64,000 nt of DNA, taken from Thermococcus sp. (GTDB lineage: Archaea > Methanobacteriota_B > Thermococci > Thermococcales > Thermococcaceae). The translations under genes were made by a program, and so were the position numbers. Location of the stretch: NCBI RefSeq assembly GCF_017656495.1, contig NZ_JACDNS010000004.1:97431-161430 (forward strand), read 5' to 3'. Numbering within the stretch: the stretch's first letter is position 1; every line of letters begins with the position of its first letter. Shown piece after piece: positions 35,881 to 46,013 of this stretch. Under the pieces are notes generated by a model. That model saw only the letters and a program-made list of their open reading frames with translations. It was not told where the DNA came from and did not search any database.

Positions 35881-37160
35881 AGTTTAATCCCGGCCCTCTC
35901 ATTCACTTTCTTCCAGTTTCTTTCATACAAAAATGGCATTCTTCCCGGCTTGACCTTTGCGTTCCACATCTCTATTAACTTCCTCTCCTCTCCAAAAGCC
36001 CACTCGGTCAAAGCCCTAAGGCCCTCTGGGGATGGATTTCCCCTAACTTGCCTTTCTTTTTCAATTATCTTCTGCTGTATTTCATCCCTATCCTTAGCAA
36101 ACTCCTTTATGTAGGCTTTATAGTTCGTCTGGAACTTTCTGTGGAAGAGCTCAAACCTCCACCAGTAACTTCTTGGATTGTATTTGTTCGTTGGATTCTC
36201 CCCTAATTCTGGAATTCCACTTTCAAAGTATGTTGGCTTAAAGATGCTTAAACATGGGATTGAAGTTCCTGTGAACCAATGCACAGGCAAATCATCGTAA
36301 AGCTCCGATATCTGTGATGATGCGGTTTGTGATGGCCTCGTTAAACCTCCAAAGTGCATGCATATGTCTCTCATAGAACCTTTAGCAGGCTCAAATTCTT
36401 TAGCTTGATGAGAGCGAAGAATCTGCATCATATATTCAAGGGTTATCTCTCCTTTCTTTTCGCTGAGCTTTTTGTAGGTGAAAGCTCTCCTCTCTCTGCC
36501 GTGAGCAAAGTAAGTATAAAATCTGTCGGAGAAATATTTGGCAAAGCTGAAGTTTGGCTTTTCCTTTGCAAGCTTTTCAACGCTTTCCGATGCCAAATCC
36601 CAGTCATTCCCTATGGTGAGAGCGTTTGAGATGGAGTAAACATCTTTAATCTGCTTGGCAACCCAGTGCTTATCTGCGGTTTCGAGAACCCATGCTTCGT
36701 TTTTGTCAGCGATTATGAAGGAGTTGTGATACAAAAGTTTATGCTCATAGCTCCCGTTTCCTCCTTGGCCATACTCTTCAATTAGTGAAATTATGAAATC
36801 CAAAGCTTCTCTGCTTGATTTTGTTCTCTCTAAAGCTAGGCGAATAATATCCATGCCCAAAATTCCTCTCTCGGGGACTTTTAGCTTTGTGAAAACTGCT
36901 GTATTTCCGATTACAAGACCGAACTCATTGGCTCCCATCTCTGCTCCCCACATCCACCAAGGGCGCGAGAGGATTACAGCATAGGTTTCTTTAGCTTGCG
37001 GGAATTCAACGTAGGTTAGCTTAACATTCTCTTCTTCATGTTTCTGCCTCGGAATGAACTCCAGAATTTGAGCTTCATTTGGGTCTCTATCGCTGTTTTT
37101 GGCAAAAATCATTATTCCTTCTTTAGTAGCATCTGGAGTCGCAACTAAGATGTCGCACAT
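35877..37160 (-). CDS. C69-family dipeptidase (Ntn hydrolase)
   Basis: A 427-residue peptidase of the PepD family. The ATG at 37160, preceded by AGGGG, puts Cys at residue 2 (MCDILVAT). Removal of the initiator methionine then exposes the N-terminal nucleophile cysteine. Further family blocks are NSDRDPNEAQ, MWGAEMGANEFGLVIGNTAV and SISNALTIG. The longer frame to 37304 would bury the cysteine and is rejected. It likely cleaves dipeptides in the cytoplasm. Confidence 0.9.
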   Translation of the reverse strand: MCDILVATPDATKEGIMIFAKNSDRDPNEAQILEFIPRQKHEEENVKLTYVEFPQAKETYAVILSRPWWMWGAEMGANEFGLVIGNTAVFTKLKVPERGILGMDIIRLALERTKSSREALDFIISLIEEYGQGGNGSYEHKLLYHNSFIIADKNEAWVLETADKHWVAKQIKDVYSISNALTIGNDWDLASESVEKLAKEKPNFSFAKYFSDRFYTYFAHGRERRAFTYKKLSEKKGEITLEYMMQILRSHQAKEFEPAKGSMRDICMHFGGLTRPSQTASSQISELYDDLPVHWFTGTSIPCLSIFKPTYFESGIPELGENPTNKYNPRSYWWRFELFHRKFQTNYKAYIKEFAKDRDEIQQKIIEKERQVRGNPSPEGLRALTEWAFGEERKLIEMWNAKVKPGRMPFLYERNWKKVNERAGIKL

Positions 37161-37187
37161 AAGATTCCCCTCTGAATGTTTAGATAA

Positions 37188-37199
37188 AGATTTATAAAA
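37188..37199. promoter_or_regulatory. Divergent TATA region (C69 peptidase / MFS)
   Basis: GATTTATAAAAC lies between the divergent starts. For the plus strand it predicts initiation near 37220, right at the MFS start codon. Confidence 0.4.
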
Positions 37200-37221
37200 C
37201 GTTTTTGAAAAGTTGAGAGCG

Positions 37222-38457
37222 ATGAAGAGGGAAAAGGCAGTAATGCAAGCGCTAAGAGAAAGAGTGGGCAAATTTAACACAAAGCAAAAGAGAAGGAAGA
37301 ACATTATCCTATTTGCTATCGGGATGTTTCTTGCAAATATTTCTTGGGGTATAGCCTTTCCCTATCTGAGTGTCTATATGAGGATAATTGGAGGTACAAT
37401 GCTCTTCGTTGGTCTCTTGAGTGTAGTGTTCAACATCACCTCAACAGTCTTTCAGTATCCATTTGGATATCTCTCAGATAAAACTCAAAAGAGAAAGCCT
37501 TTTATAGCCTTTGGTGTCTTTTCTTCGGGCTTGATTTATGTTTTTATGGCCCTGGTCTCTTCACCAATTCTGCTTTTAACTTTGAGAACTCTCCAAGGAG
37601 CTTTAACTTCAGCCATGATGCCTGCTCATTCAGCTCTAATCTCGGAGCTTTCAACTAAGGTCGGCTCAGCTTTTGGGTTTTTTAGCTCGGTCGAAAATGC
37701 TGGCTACATGCTTGGAAACTTCCTTGGGAGCTTTATCGTCGAATATTTTGGAATTAAAGGAGCATTTTTTGTTGCGTTCTTATTTGCAACCCTTGGAACG
37801 CTGTTTGTTTTAATGATAAGCGAAAGGGAGAGACCTAAACGGAGAGATTTTGGCATAATAGCAGTTCAAGAGGGGAGGGAAAGCGATAAGGTTACCTTTG
37901 AAGGTGCAGCTTTTAAAAGACTAATGCGTGGGAATTTAAGGACTTTCTACATTTCAATGCTTTTGGTAATGATAGCGTCGGGAGAAGTGTATTCTGTTTT
38001 ATCGGTTTATTTTGGTGAGCTTTTTGGAGAAAGATGGGTTGGGATACTTTTTGGAATTGATTCTTTAGCTGCTGCCGTAAGCGCTGTCTTCATAGGAAAG
38101 CTGATAGACAGGTATGGAGCAAAGCTTTTCTACATTTTATCAATTGCCGGCTACATGGCCGTTTTTGTTGGGTATGCGTTTGCCACGAGCCTTTGGCTTA
38201 TGGTTGCAGTTTGTGTGTTCTCTGGAATTAAGTGGTCAATGACCGTCAGCTCTGCTTCGACATATGTGGCCCTAAAAGTTAGAGCCAGTGAGAAAGCCCA
38301 GGCGATGGGACTTCTAAATGCCATGATGAGCCTTGGATGGGTTATAGGTCCCATGTTCGGAGGTTATTTAGCTGGAATTAGCTTTAGGATTATGTTCCTA
38401 TCGACTTTAGTTCCTCTCAGTCTTGCCTTTCTTTTGACGCTCAAACTTCAGGAATAA
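37222..38457 (+). CDS. MFS transporter
   Basis: A 411-residue protein with about 12 membrane helices and the MFS loop motif GYLSDKTQKRKPF. The C-terminal half has SIAGYMAVFVGYAFATSLWLM and a conserved GPMFGGYLAG helix. The start is uncertain: ATG 37222 sits where transcription should begin, while ATG 37243 has AGGG upstream. The substrate is unknown; drug or sugar efflux would be typical. It ends one base before the convergent KptA gene. Confidence 0.8.
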   Translation: MKREKAVMQALRERVGKFNTKQKRRKNIILFAIGMFLANISWGIAFPYLSVYMRIIGGTMLFVGLLSVVFNITSTVFQYPFGYLSDKTQKRKPFIAFGVFSSGLIYVFMALVSSPILLLTLRTLQGALTSAMMPAHSALISELSTKVGSAFGFFSSVENAGYMLGNFLGSFIVEYFGIKGAFFVAFLFATLGTLFVLMISERERPKRRDFGIIAVQEGRESDKVTFEGAAFKRLMRGNLRTFYISMLLVMIASGEVYSVLSVYFGELFGERWVGILFGIDSLAAAVSAVFIGKLIDRYGAKLFYILSIAGYMAVFVGYAFATSLWLMVAVCVFSGIKWSMTVSSASTYVALKVRASEKAQAMGLLNAMMSLGWVIGPMFGGYLAGISFRIMFLSTLVPLSLAFLLTLKLQE

Positions 38458-38458
38458 A

Positions 38459-39064
38459 TCATTCCCACAGCACTATGCACTCGGGCGGGACATATTTAAC
38501 TATTCTAACGTTTTTACCGGCTTTGTATATCTTGTAGCCCTTTCTTCTTAAGCATTCTGCATCAACGACCAGAATCACAACATCTTTTCCGTGTCTTAAG
38601 CCTGTGTAGTATGCTTCGGTTCTATCCTTTGTTAGATGAACAAACCTCCTCTTCATGGGTTTTAATCCTTCTTTCAGAATGCTGTTCAGATTTTTCCGTG
38701 GTGTTCCGTGATAGAGGATTCTGCTTTCCGTATCTTCTTCGTGGTCTAAAAACACTTCATAGCTGTGCCCATAGCGTGCTCTGATTTTATCATCTCTGAT
38801 TTCAAATCTCCCTTTTGGATCAAGCTCAACAACAGCTCTGACGTGCTCTTCTGCAACCCAAGGATGAACACTTTTAAGGGCTTTAACGAACTCGTCAAGC
38901 TTAATAAAGCCGAAATCATCTGGATTGAGGTTGAATTCCCACGGAGAGTGTCTCAAAATGTAAGTCATGAGCTTGCTCAACTTAACCCTTCTCCTACTAT
39001 CTAAGAACAGCTTGCCTTTACGTTCTTCTGTGAATTTGCCGTTGTAGATGTAGATGTCCCTCAT
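38459..39064 (-). CDS. kptA: RNA 2'-phosphotransferase (Tpt1/KptA)
   Basis: A 201-residue enzyme that removes a 2'-phosphate from RNA using NAD+. Family motifs are [11 protein letters not shown] (first catalytic Arg-His), [18 protein letters not shown] and [14 protein letters not shown]. The N-terminal ~28 residues precede the usual family start, so a shorter start is possible, but GGTGA upstream of 39064 supports this one. Archaeal members may act on 2'-phosphates left by RNA repair or on ADP-ribose-type substrates. Confidence 0.9.
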   Translation of the reverse strand: MRDIYIYNGKFTEERKGKLFLDSRRRVKLSKLMTYILRHSPWEFNLNPDDFGFIKLDEFVKALKSVHPWVAEEHVRAVVELDPKGRFEIRDDKIRARYGHSYEVFLDHEEDTESRILYHGTPRKNLNSILKEGLKPMKRRFVHLTKDRTEAYYTGLRHGKDVVILVVDAECLRRKGYKIYKAGKNVRIVKYVPPECIVLWE

Positions 39065-39103
39065 TGAAGGTTCACCAGAAGAGAGTGTAAAAAGAAGGGA
39101 AAA

Positions 39104-40423
39104 TCACTTAAATCTCCTTAAGGCCATCTCTGCTGCAACAGTTATTGGATCAATGGTCGGGCTTATCGGCGGAGCGTAAGCAGTTTCAAGGTAAACGATG
39201 TCCTCAACTGTGGCATTTTTCTGTGCTAATGCTGAGAGTGTCATTATTCTGCCCCAAACTCTCTCACCGCCGACTATCTGGGCTCCAATAAGTCTTCTAT
39301 CCTCTTTTCTGAAAATCAGCTTAACGTGAATTGGCTTTCCTCCTGGATAATATTCTGGCTTCGTTGAACCTTTAAACTTTCCAATGATGACATTTATGCC
39401 CTCTCTTTTAGCTCTCTCTTCTGTCATTCCAAAGGTTCCAATTTCGAGATCAAAAAGCTCTGTTATTGCTGTGTTAAACACGGGCTTGAACTTCACGTTT
39501 TTGCCGAAGACATTCTCAGCAGCAACCTTTGCCATCCTCACAGCAGTTGTACCGAGCTGACTGAGGGTTCGTTTACCTGTTACTGCATCAAAGACCTCTG
39601 CACAGTCTCCTATGGCATAAATGTCTGGATCGCTGGTTTGTAGATACTCGTTTACAACTATTCCTCTGTTAACATCGAGACCTGCTTTTTTAGCTAAATC
39701 AACGTTAGCTCTAACTCCAGTAGCTACAAGAACGAGATCGGCCTCGATTTCTTCCTCTCCAATCTTGACAGCTTTGACTGGGCTTCCAATTATCTCGCTT
39801 ACTCCAACACCAAATCTAAAGCTTATGCCTTTCTCTTCTAAGTACTGCTGCACAATTCTTGCCATATCCTTGTCGAGCATGGTTGGCAATAAATGTTCTA
39901 AAAGCTCTACAACTAAAACCTCCATACCGAGCTCTCTGAATGCCACAGCTCCCTCCAACCCTATAAGACCAGCACCGATAACAACAGCTTTCTTTGGCTG
40001 TCTCTCCTCGATATAGGCTTTGATTTTTCTCACATCATCCATGCTCTTTAAAGTGAAAACTCCCTCGTTTTCAACTCCTTTTATTGGAGGCACAAAGGCT
40101 CTTGAACCGGTTGCAAGGACGAGCTTATCATAGGGAACTTCACCCTTGTCTGTTATCACGACTTTTCTTTCCCTGTCAATTCCCCTCGCCTCCGTCTCAA
40201 GCATCAGCTGAATTTTCTGCTTCTCATAAAAGCTGTTTGGAAAGACAACTATGTCTTCAATCTTTGGTATTTTTCCGCTAAGAACGAAGGGCAGAGCACA
40301 GGGGGAATACTGCATGGTCTTTTCTTTTCCGATGACAATAATCTCAGCCTTTCTGTCAATTTTCCTTGCAAAAAGTGCAAAATTACTTCCAGCTGTTCCA
40401 GAACCAATAACAACAATTCTCAT
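39104..40423 (-). CDS. CoA-disulfide reductase / NADH oxidase-like flavoprotein
   Basis: A 439-residue enzyme of the class III pyridine nucleotide-disulfide oxidoreductases. It has FAD motif VVIGSGTAGSNFA, single redox cysteine in MQYSPCALPFVLSG, NAD(P)H motif AVVIGAGLIGLEGA and YAIGDCAEV. In Thermococcales such proteins reduce CoA disulfide, polysulfide or sulfur, or act as NADH oxidases. GGTGGTAGTG lies directly upstream of the ATG at 40423; the frame extends further but the extra residues do not fit the family. Confidence 0.88.
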   Translation of the reverse strand: MRIVVIGSGTAGSNFALFARKIDRKAEIIVIGKEKTMQYSPCALPFVLSGKIPKIEDIVVFPNSFYEKQKIQLMLETEARGIDRERKVVITDKGEVPYDKLVLATGSRAFVPPIKGVENEGVFTLKSMDDVRKIKAYIEERQPKKAVVIGAGLIGLEGAVAFRELGMEVLVVELLEHLLPTMLDKDMARIVQQYLEEKGISFRFGVGVSEIIGSPVKAVKIGEEEIEADLVLVATGVRANVDLAKKAGLDVNRGIVVNEYLQTSDPDIYAIGDCAEVFDAVTGKRTLSQLGTTAVRMAKVAAENVFGKNVKFKPVFNTAITELFDLEIGTFGMTEERAKREGINVIIGKFKGSTKPEYYPGGKPIHVKLIFRKEDRRLIGAQIVGGERVWGRIMTLSALAQKNATVEDIVYLETAYAPPISPTIDPITVAAEMALRRFK

Positions 40424-40503
40424 CACTACCACCAAAGAAAAATTGAAAAGGAGGTATAAAAATCTATTCAGCGCATCCACTTCCTACAGTCCAAGACTTG
40501 TTG

Positions 40504-42999
40504 TTATCGCGTGATTTTTTGAACACCAACAGACACAAGGGTTGCAATTAATAATGCACCTAATAAGGCCTCGACTGATGAAATTGCTTTCATTAGTCCA
40601 GTAGGATTAATATCCCCATATCCCAAGGTTGTAAAAGTAACAATGCTGTAATACAGCGAGTTTAATAAATCCTTGATTGGCTGACCCGTTGAGGGTTTCT
40701 GGATAGTCCCTACGCAAATGTTTCCATTTGAGAGCATGTAACTCCGAAAGCTTCTCTCACCTATTTTAAAACAATACTCGGAGTAATATCCACCGATCCA
40801 GTATAATATTGCAAAGATGAGAATAATTGCAACAGAGGTGCAAAGTATCCTCCTTGGATTAGTTAGGTAATTCGAAGGCAAGTCGAGGATTAGCCATTCA
40901 AAAAACGCAATTACCCTATGTTTTTCCTCTCTAAGTGCTCTTTTGTATTTTACTAACATCTCGTCCGCTTTATCATATAGTCCAAGCCTTTCATAACTTA
41001 TTTTTTGTATTCTTCTCGCCTCTGCTCGGGCTTTAGGAAGCTTGAACCATTTATCTGGAATATCAATCTCAATCCCTTTGTATATGTCACAATTAGAGAA
41101 ATCTAAATCAGCATAGAACTTGTGCTTTTCTTCTTTGGGCTTTCCTGTAAAGATTGCAATCCTCTCGAAAGTTACACCTTTGAAAATTGCATCTCCTTTA
41201 AACACAGCATCATAAAATGTGACCAAATTAGTGAACGTTGCACTTGTGAAATCAGTTTCGGAAAACTTTGTCCCTATAAACTGTGCAGTTCCTTCAAAAA
41301 TTGAACCTTGAAAACTAACTCCATGTGCAAAAATGACTTCACTAAACTGGGCATCTCCACCAAAAGTTATTCCTGAGAAAGTATTAACTGTGCCCTTAAA
41401 TCTTGCCTTGTAAAAATTCGCTGGAACTCTAAACTGAGCTTTGAAAAACGTAACGACATCTTGAAACTCTGCACCCTCAAACTTTGCCCTATCCCCATCA
41501 GGATTCCCCGAAAAGATTGCATGCTCAAAGGTTATCCTCCCTTTAAAAGATACGTTTGAAAAATCAACTCCCTTGTTAAACTCTGCATAACTGAAATATG
41601 TTTTCTTATCAAAAGATTTAACTGTGAATTGGACGTGTTCGTTAAATTTAGTTTCTCTAAATATAGCTTCTTCTTTAAAGTGAGTATCTTGGAAGCTAAC
41701 TGGCACGTAAAATGTTGAAGGTTTAACTTCATGAAGATTAACATGTAGCTCCTCAAATTGCCGATAATACGAGCATCTTCCAAATATAGCTCTGTTGTGA
41801 AAGACAGCTTCACTAAAATCTACGTCTCCACTACTCTCATCATCAAATTTAAAGAACCTAACATTACTAAAGATAACATCCCCTTTAAATTCAGCCCTTT
41901 TAAAGGAAACAGTGCCCCTAAAGATACTTTCTGCAAAGATTATCTCTCCTACAAATATGACCCCATCCTTAAACTCAGCTCCTTTTTTGAATTCTGTATT
42001 TACAAACTGGGGATTAGCAATCAGAGTTTTTTCTCCGCTGTAATCACTAAATGTCACAAAATTGTTAAACTTAGTACCGTGGAATAATACCTTTTCCCGA
42101 ATCCTGACATTGCCAAAGTTGGTAATACCGTTGAATATCGCAAAGCTGAAATCAACGGGAAAATAAAACTCCACCTGATTAAACCATGCAGTAGAGAACT
42201 TTACACCAACAAACCGAACTGGCAAAAATTCTTTTGATATATTTATTTCCGAATTATCCTGTGGTCTGAATTTAGAGCTTGTAAAACGTACATCTTTCTT
42301 GAATTCTGCGAAATCAAACCAAGTAATGTTGCTAAATGTACTTTCGCTGAAGTCCACTTCCTCATGAAAAGTGACTCCTCTAAAATATACCTTTCCAAGA
42401 AAGTTGACATTTTTAAAAGACACTCTTTTATAAAACTGGGCGTTGTCAAAAATTAGTCCTGACGTGAATATCGTCCCTCCAAACTTCACATTTCCCTCAA
42501 ATACTGCCTCCTTGAATGAGTTTATTAACCCATCAAATTTTGCTCTATGGAACTCTGTATCCTTTAAAAAGTATGTATTATAAAATTCACAATTCTCGAA
42601 CCTTGCTTCCACGAAAGATACGTTCCGCCTGAATTCTGCATGATTAAATTTAATCCCATAAAGCTTTGAGAAACTGAAATCAACAGTGTCCTTAAAGACT
42701 ACATACTCAAACGAAAATTTCTCATTCCACTCATTTCCGTCTTCGTCTTTATAGAATATACATTCTTCGGGAATCTCCGGAAACACAAACCCCCTGCAAT
42801 CTAACTCCTTCTCAAAAACAAACCTCTTTATCCTCTTTCCATCAACCTCAATCTCCTCAACCCTAGGCTTAAATCTCTCCAGAAACTTTCTGTAAAACTC
42901 CTTTGCCTCTTCTTCACTCTTATTCGGCTTGTGAAAAATGCAGTACTCCTGGTGAGCTGTTTCAGGATCGCAGTTCCCAAAATGAGCCATCTTGCACAT
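40504..42999 (-). CDS. Pentapeptide-repeat protein fused to a two-helix potassium channel pore
   Basis: An 831-residue protein. Residues 1-25 hold a Cys/His-rich start (MCKMAHFGNC, EYCIFH) that may bind zinc. Residues ~95-640 are dozens of F-x-x-A/V-x-F type repeats (for example VDFSFSKLYGIKFNHAEF), expected to fold as a long right-handed quadrilateral beta-helix. Residues ~700-831 contain a membrane helix, a pore loop with the K+ filter TLGYGD (791-796) and a second helix. It would be a tetrameric channel with a very large cytoplasmic rod. A TATA box (AACTTTTATAG) about 25-35 bases upstream and no ribosome site suggest a leaderless mRNA. Confidence 0.82.
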   Translation of the reverse strand: MCKMAHFGNCDPETAHQEYCIFHKPNKSEEEAKEFYRKFLERFKPRVEEIEVDGKRIKRFVFEKELDCRGFVFPEIPEECIFYKDEDGNEWNEKFSFEYVVFKDTVDFSFSKLYGIKFNHAEFRRNVSFVEARFENCEFYNTYFLKDTEFHRAKFDGLINSFKEAVFEGNVKFGGTIFTSGLIFDNAQFYKRVSFKNVNFLGKVYFRGVTFHEEVDFSESTFSNITWFDFAEFKKDVRFTSSKFRPQDNSEINISKEFLPVRFVGVKFSTAWFNQVEFYFPVDFSFAIFNGITNFGNVRIREKVLFHGTKFNNFVTFSDYSGEKTLIANPQFVNTEFKKGAEFKDGVIFVGEIIFAESIFRGTVSFKRAEFKGDVIFSNVRFFKFDDESSGDVDFSEAVFHNRAIFGRCSYYRQFEELHVNLHEVKPSTFYVPVSFQDTHFKEEAIFRETKFNEHVQFTVKSFDKKTYFSYAEFNKGVDFSNVSFKGRITFEHAIFSGNPDGDRAKFEGAEFQDVVTFFKAQFRVPANFYKARFKGTVNTFSGITFGGDAQFSEVIFAHGVSFQGSIFEGTAQFIGTKFSETDFTSATFTNLVTFYDAVFKGDAIFKGVTFERIAIFTGKPKEEKHKFYADLDFSNCDIYKGIEIDIPDKWFKLPKARAEARRIQKISYERLGLYDKADEMLVKYKRALREEKHRVIAFFEWLILDLPSNYLTNPRRILCTSVAIILIFAILYWIGGYYSEYCFKIGERSFRSYMLSNGNICVGTIQKPSTGQPIKDLLNSLYYSIVTFTTLGYGDINPTGLMKAISSVEALLGALLIATLVSVGVQKITR

Positions 43000-43061
43000 G
43001 AATGTATGTTACTCTACAAAACTATAAAAGTTTTATCAAAAATTAAGCAAAAAACGGAAAT

Positions 43062-43835
<774 letters not shown>

Positions 43836-43901
43836 TCACCTATATAAACATAAAGTTTATTTACATTTATCGAGAAATACTTTTTGGGAGAGTGATAAAG
43901 A

Positions 43902-44267
43902 ATGGAGCCTCACGAATTTAAGCTTAATGAGGAAGGATTGAGAGCTGTTTTGCCACCGTTAGAGGCAGAAATCATGGAGTATATGTGGAAAGTCAAAGTG
44001 GCAACTGCTGGAGAGGTTTATGAGCACATGAAGAAGAAGCACCCAGACATGAGGCGCTCAACAGTCAGCATACTGATGAACCGCCTCTGTGAACGTGGAC
44101 TTCTAAAGAGGAGTGTTGAGACTGGAAGAGGCGGAATGAGATATGTGTATAGCATAACAACAACAAGGGAGGAGTTTGAAAAGAGGATTGTTGAGACAAT
44201 ACTAAACGCATTAATGAGCAATTTCAAAGAGGCGACATTTGCATACCTGTCGAAAATAAAGAAGTGA
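43902..44267 (+). CDS. BlaI/MecI-family transcriptional repressor
   Basis: A 121-residue winged-helix protein of the penicillinase-repressor family: LPPLEAEIMEYMWKVKVATAGEVYEHM, then the recognition region RRSTVSILMNRLCERGLLKR and wing RGGMRYVYSI. In bacteria the partner is a membrane protease (BlaR1/MecR1) that triggers repressor cleavage. Here a membrane M48 protease gene follows after 5 bases. A palindrome upstream of its promoter is a plausible binding site. Confidence 0.85.
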   Translation: MEPHEFKLNEEGLRAVLPPLEAEIMEYMWKVKVATAGEVYEHMKKKHPDMRRSTVSILMNRLCERGLLKRSVETGRGGMRYVYSITTTREEFEKRIVETILNALMSNFKEATFAYLSKIKK

Positions 44268-44272
44268 TTTAG

Positions 44273-45052
44273 ATGCTGAAGTTTATTATATTAGCCCAAC
44301 TCCTCATTACTCTACTCTATCTCGGTAAGTTGGGGTTAGCTGTTATATTAGGTACCATTGCGTTTTTGTTTCTGACTTATATTTGGGTAACAAGGCATTC
44401 TCTTACAAGGGGATATTCAAAGCTTCAGTGGGAGGAGATGCCTTGGCTTTATGATGGCATAGCAAGAATGGCAAATAAAGCTGGAATAGCCATGCCCTAT
44501 GTTTACATTCTCGATGATTACATTCCCAATGCTTACTCATTTGGAAATTCTATAGTCCTCTCATTAGGTCTGTTTGAAGTCCTTGACGAAGAGCAGATTT
44601 TAGGTGTTGCTGCTCATGAGATTGGGCATATAAAGAACGGAGACACGATACTCTTCCCGTTAATGGCATATGGCAGATATCTAATGCTTTTCCTGGGTGC
44701 TATAATTATTGTGTTTGTTCACACGACAATAGCTGTGCTTGCGTCTTTAGGTTTGTATGTTCTCTACGAGATTGAAAGGGTTAAATTCCTTAAAGAAAGA
44801 GAGTTTAAGGCTGATGAGACTGCCCTCTATCTTTTGGATAGGCCATTCTCGCTTAAAGAAGCACTTGAAGAGCTCAAGTACTATGAAGACCTGAGAATAA
44901 CTGTTAGAGCTTCAGCCTTGCCTGGAATTGAACCGAATATTGAAAGGAAGCAAAAGAAAAGTTTTATGGACACCCACCCAAGCTATGATGAGAGAATATG
45001 GAAAATCCTCGCTGAAATTGAAGGGAGAGCATTTAGAGATACTCTTAAGTGA
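44273..45052 (+). CDS. M48-family (HtpX-like) membrane zinc protease
   Basis: A 259-residue integral membrane protease. Two N-terminal membrane helices (1-42), zinc motif AAHEIGHIKNGD, two central hydrophobic segments, and the third ligand in EFKADETALYL. The C-terminal DTHPSYDERI is typical of HtpX/STE24 relatives. No penicillin-binding sensor domain is present. Its tight pairing with the BlaI-like gene suggests a regulatory relay or a membrane quality-control function. Confidence 0.85.
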   Translation: MLKFIILAQLLITLLYLGKLGLAVILGTIAFLFLTYIWVTRHSLTRGYSKLQWEEMPWLYDGIARMANKAGIAMPYVYILDDYIPNAYSFGNSIVLSLGLFEVLDEEQILGVAAHEIGHIKNGDTILFPLMAYGRYLMLFLGAIIIVFVHTTIAVLASLGLYVLYEIERVKFLKEREFKADETALYLLDRPFSLKEALEELKYYEDLRITVRASALPGIEPNIERKQKKSFMDTHPSYDERIWKILAEIEGRAFRDTLK

Positions 45053-45100
45053 TTCAAAATTCTTTTAAAATCCATTTCTTAATTTCCTTTGGGTGAGAGC

Positions 45101-45646
45101 GTGAAGGTTGAAATTGTTCTCGACGAGAAAAAAGCAGAACGCATTAAGAAAATTCGTCCTACTAAGGATGAATATTTCATGCTAATAGCGAAGTTAGTCA
45201 GCTTAAGAGCCACTTGTCCGAGGCTAAGAGTTGGTGCTGTTGCTGTTAAAGATGGGTACATCCTTGCAACGGGCTATAATGGAGCTCCAAGAGGTATGGA
45301 CCACTGCATTGATGTTGGCTGTCTAATCGTTGATGGGCATTGCCACAGAGCAGTTCATGCTGAGCAGAACGTCATAGCAATGGCGGCAAGAAAGGGAATA
45401 AGCCTTGAAGGAGCAACACTTTACGTTACTCACTTTCCATGCGACACTTGCTTTAAGCTCTTGGTAAATGCAGGGATAAAAGAAATTGTCTACGAGGAGA
45501 TGTATCCTAATGAAGCAACGGAGATTCTGCTTAAGGAGGCTCAAGAAAAGGGCATGATAAAAATTAGACAGTTTAAACTCTCTAAAGAGAGAGTTAAAGC
45601 ATTTTTGGAGGAGCTGTTTGCGAATGAGTTTTGTGGGGGAGACTAG
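45101..45646 (+). CDS. dCMP deaminase
   Basis: A 181-residue zinc deaminase converting dCMP to dUMP for thymidylate synthesis. Zinc and catalytic residues are in HAEQNVIA and HFPCDTC; TGYNGAPRGMDHC is the family substrate loop. GGGTGAGAGC precedes the GTG at 45101, so the start is GTG and not the TTG at 45089. It overlaps the convergent DUF2304 gene by 4 bases. Confidence 0.9.
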   Translation: MKVEIVLDEKKAERIKKIRPTKDEYFMLIAKLVSLRATCPRLRVGAVAVKDGYILATGYNGAPRGMDHCIDVGCLIVDGHCHRAVHAEQNVIAMAARKGISLEGATLYVTHFPCDTCFKLLVNAGIKEIVYEEMYPNEATEILLKEAQEKGMIKIRQFKLSKERVKAFLEELFANEFCGGD

Positions 45647-46008
45647 GCCTTTTTCTTAATTTCTTCCAGCTTCTCGTTAATTTCTTCCAATTCTATTGCG
45701 AGCTTTCTTGTAAGCTCTGTTATTTCTCTTTCCGCTTTATCGACTGCAAGATAAACTCTGAATATCATTAAGTAGCTTATCCCAATTGCTACTACAAAGA
45801 GAGCATCAAAACCTCTGGCAAGTCCAAGAACCCGTTTTATCTCAAGTGCAATCTCTATTGGCTTAAGTGCGATTATCAGCATTATTATAAGCAAAGATTC
45901 CCAAAAGAGCAAGTCTCTCCAGTCGAATTCTTTCTTGCCGTATTCGCTCAGAACATAAAGCATGAGACTAATTATGCCCACGAGTGCTATATATTGAACT
46001 ACTAACAT
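45643..46008 (-). CDS. DUF2304 membrane protein
   Basis: A ~121-residue protein with three membrane helices (VQYIALVGIISLMLYVL, LLFWESLLIIMLIIAL, FDALFVVAIGISYLMIF) and a C-terminal coiled coil rich in Glu/Lys. DUF2304 proteins commonly sit next to polyprenyl-phosphate glycosyltransferases, as here. The ATG at 46008 is 4 bases after GAGGTGAT; ATG 46014 and GTG 46017 are alternatives. It follows the HAD-GT2 gene directly. Confidence 0.75.
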   Translation of the reverse strand: MLVVQYIALVGIISLMLYVLSEYGKKEFDWRDLLFWESLLIIMLIIALKPIEIALEIKRVLGLARGFDALFVVAIGISYLMIFRVYLAVDKAEREITELTRKLAIELEEINEKLEEIKKKA

Positions 46009-46013
46009 TCTCA

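Noticed and set aside
37161..37304. N-terminal extension of the C69 peptidase frame
   Set aside because: It would bury the catalytic Cys2, has no ribosome site, and overlaps the divergent MFS gene and promoter.
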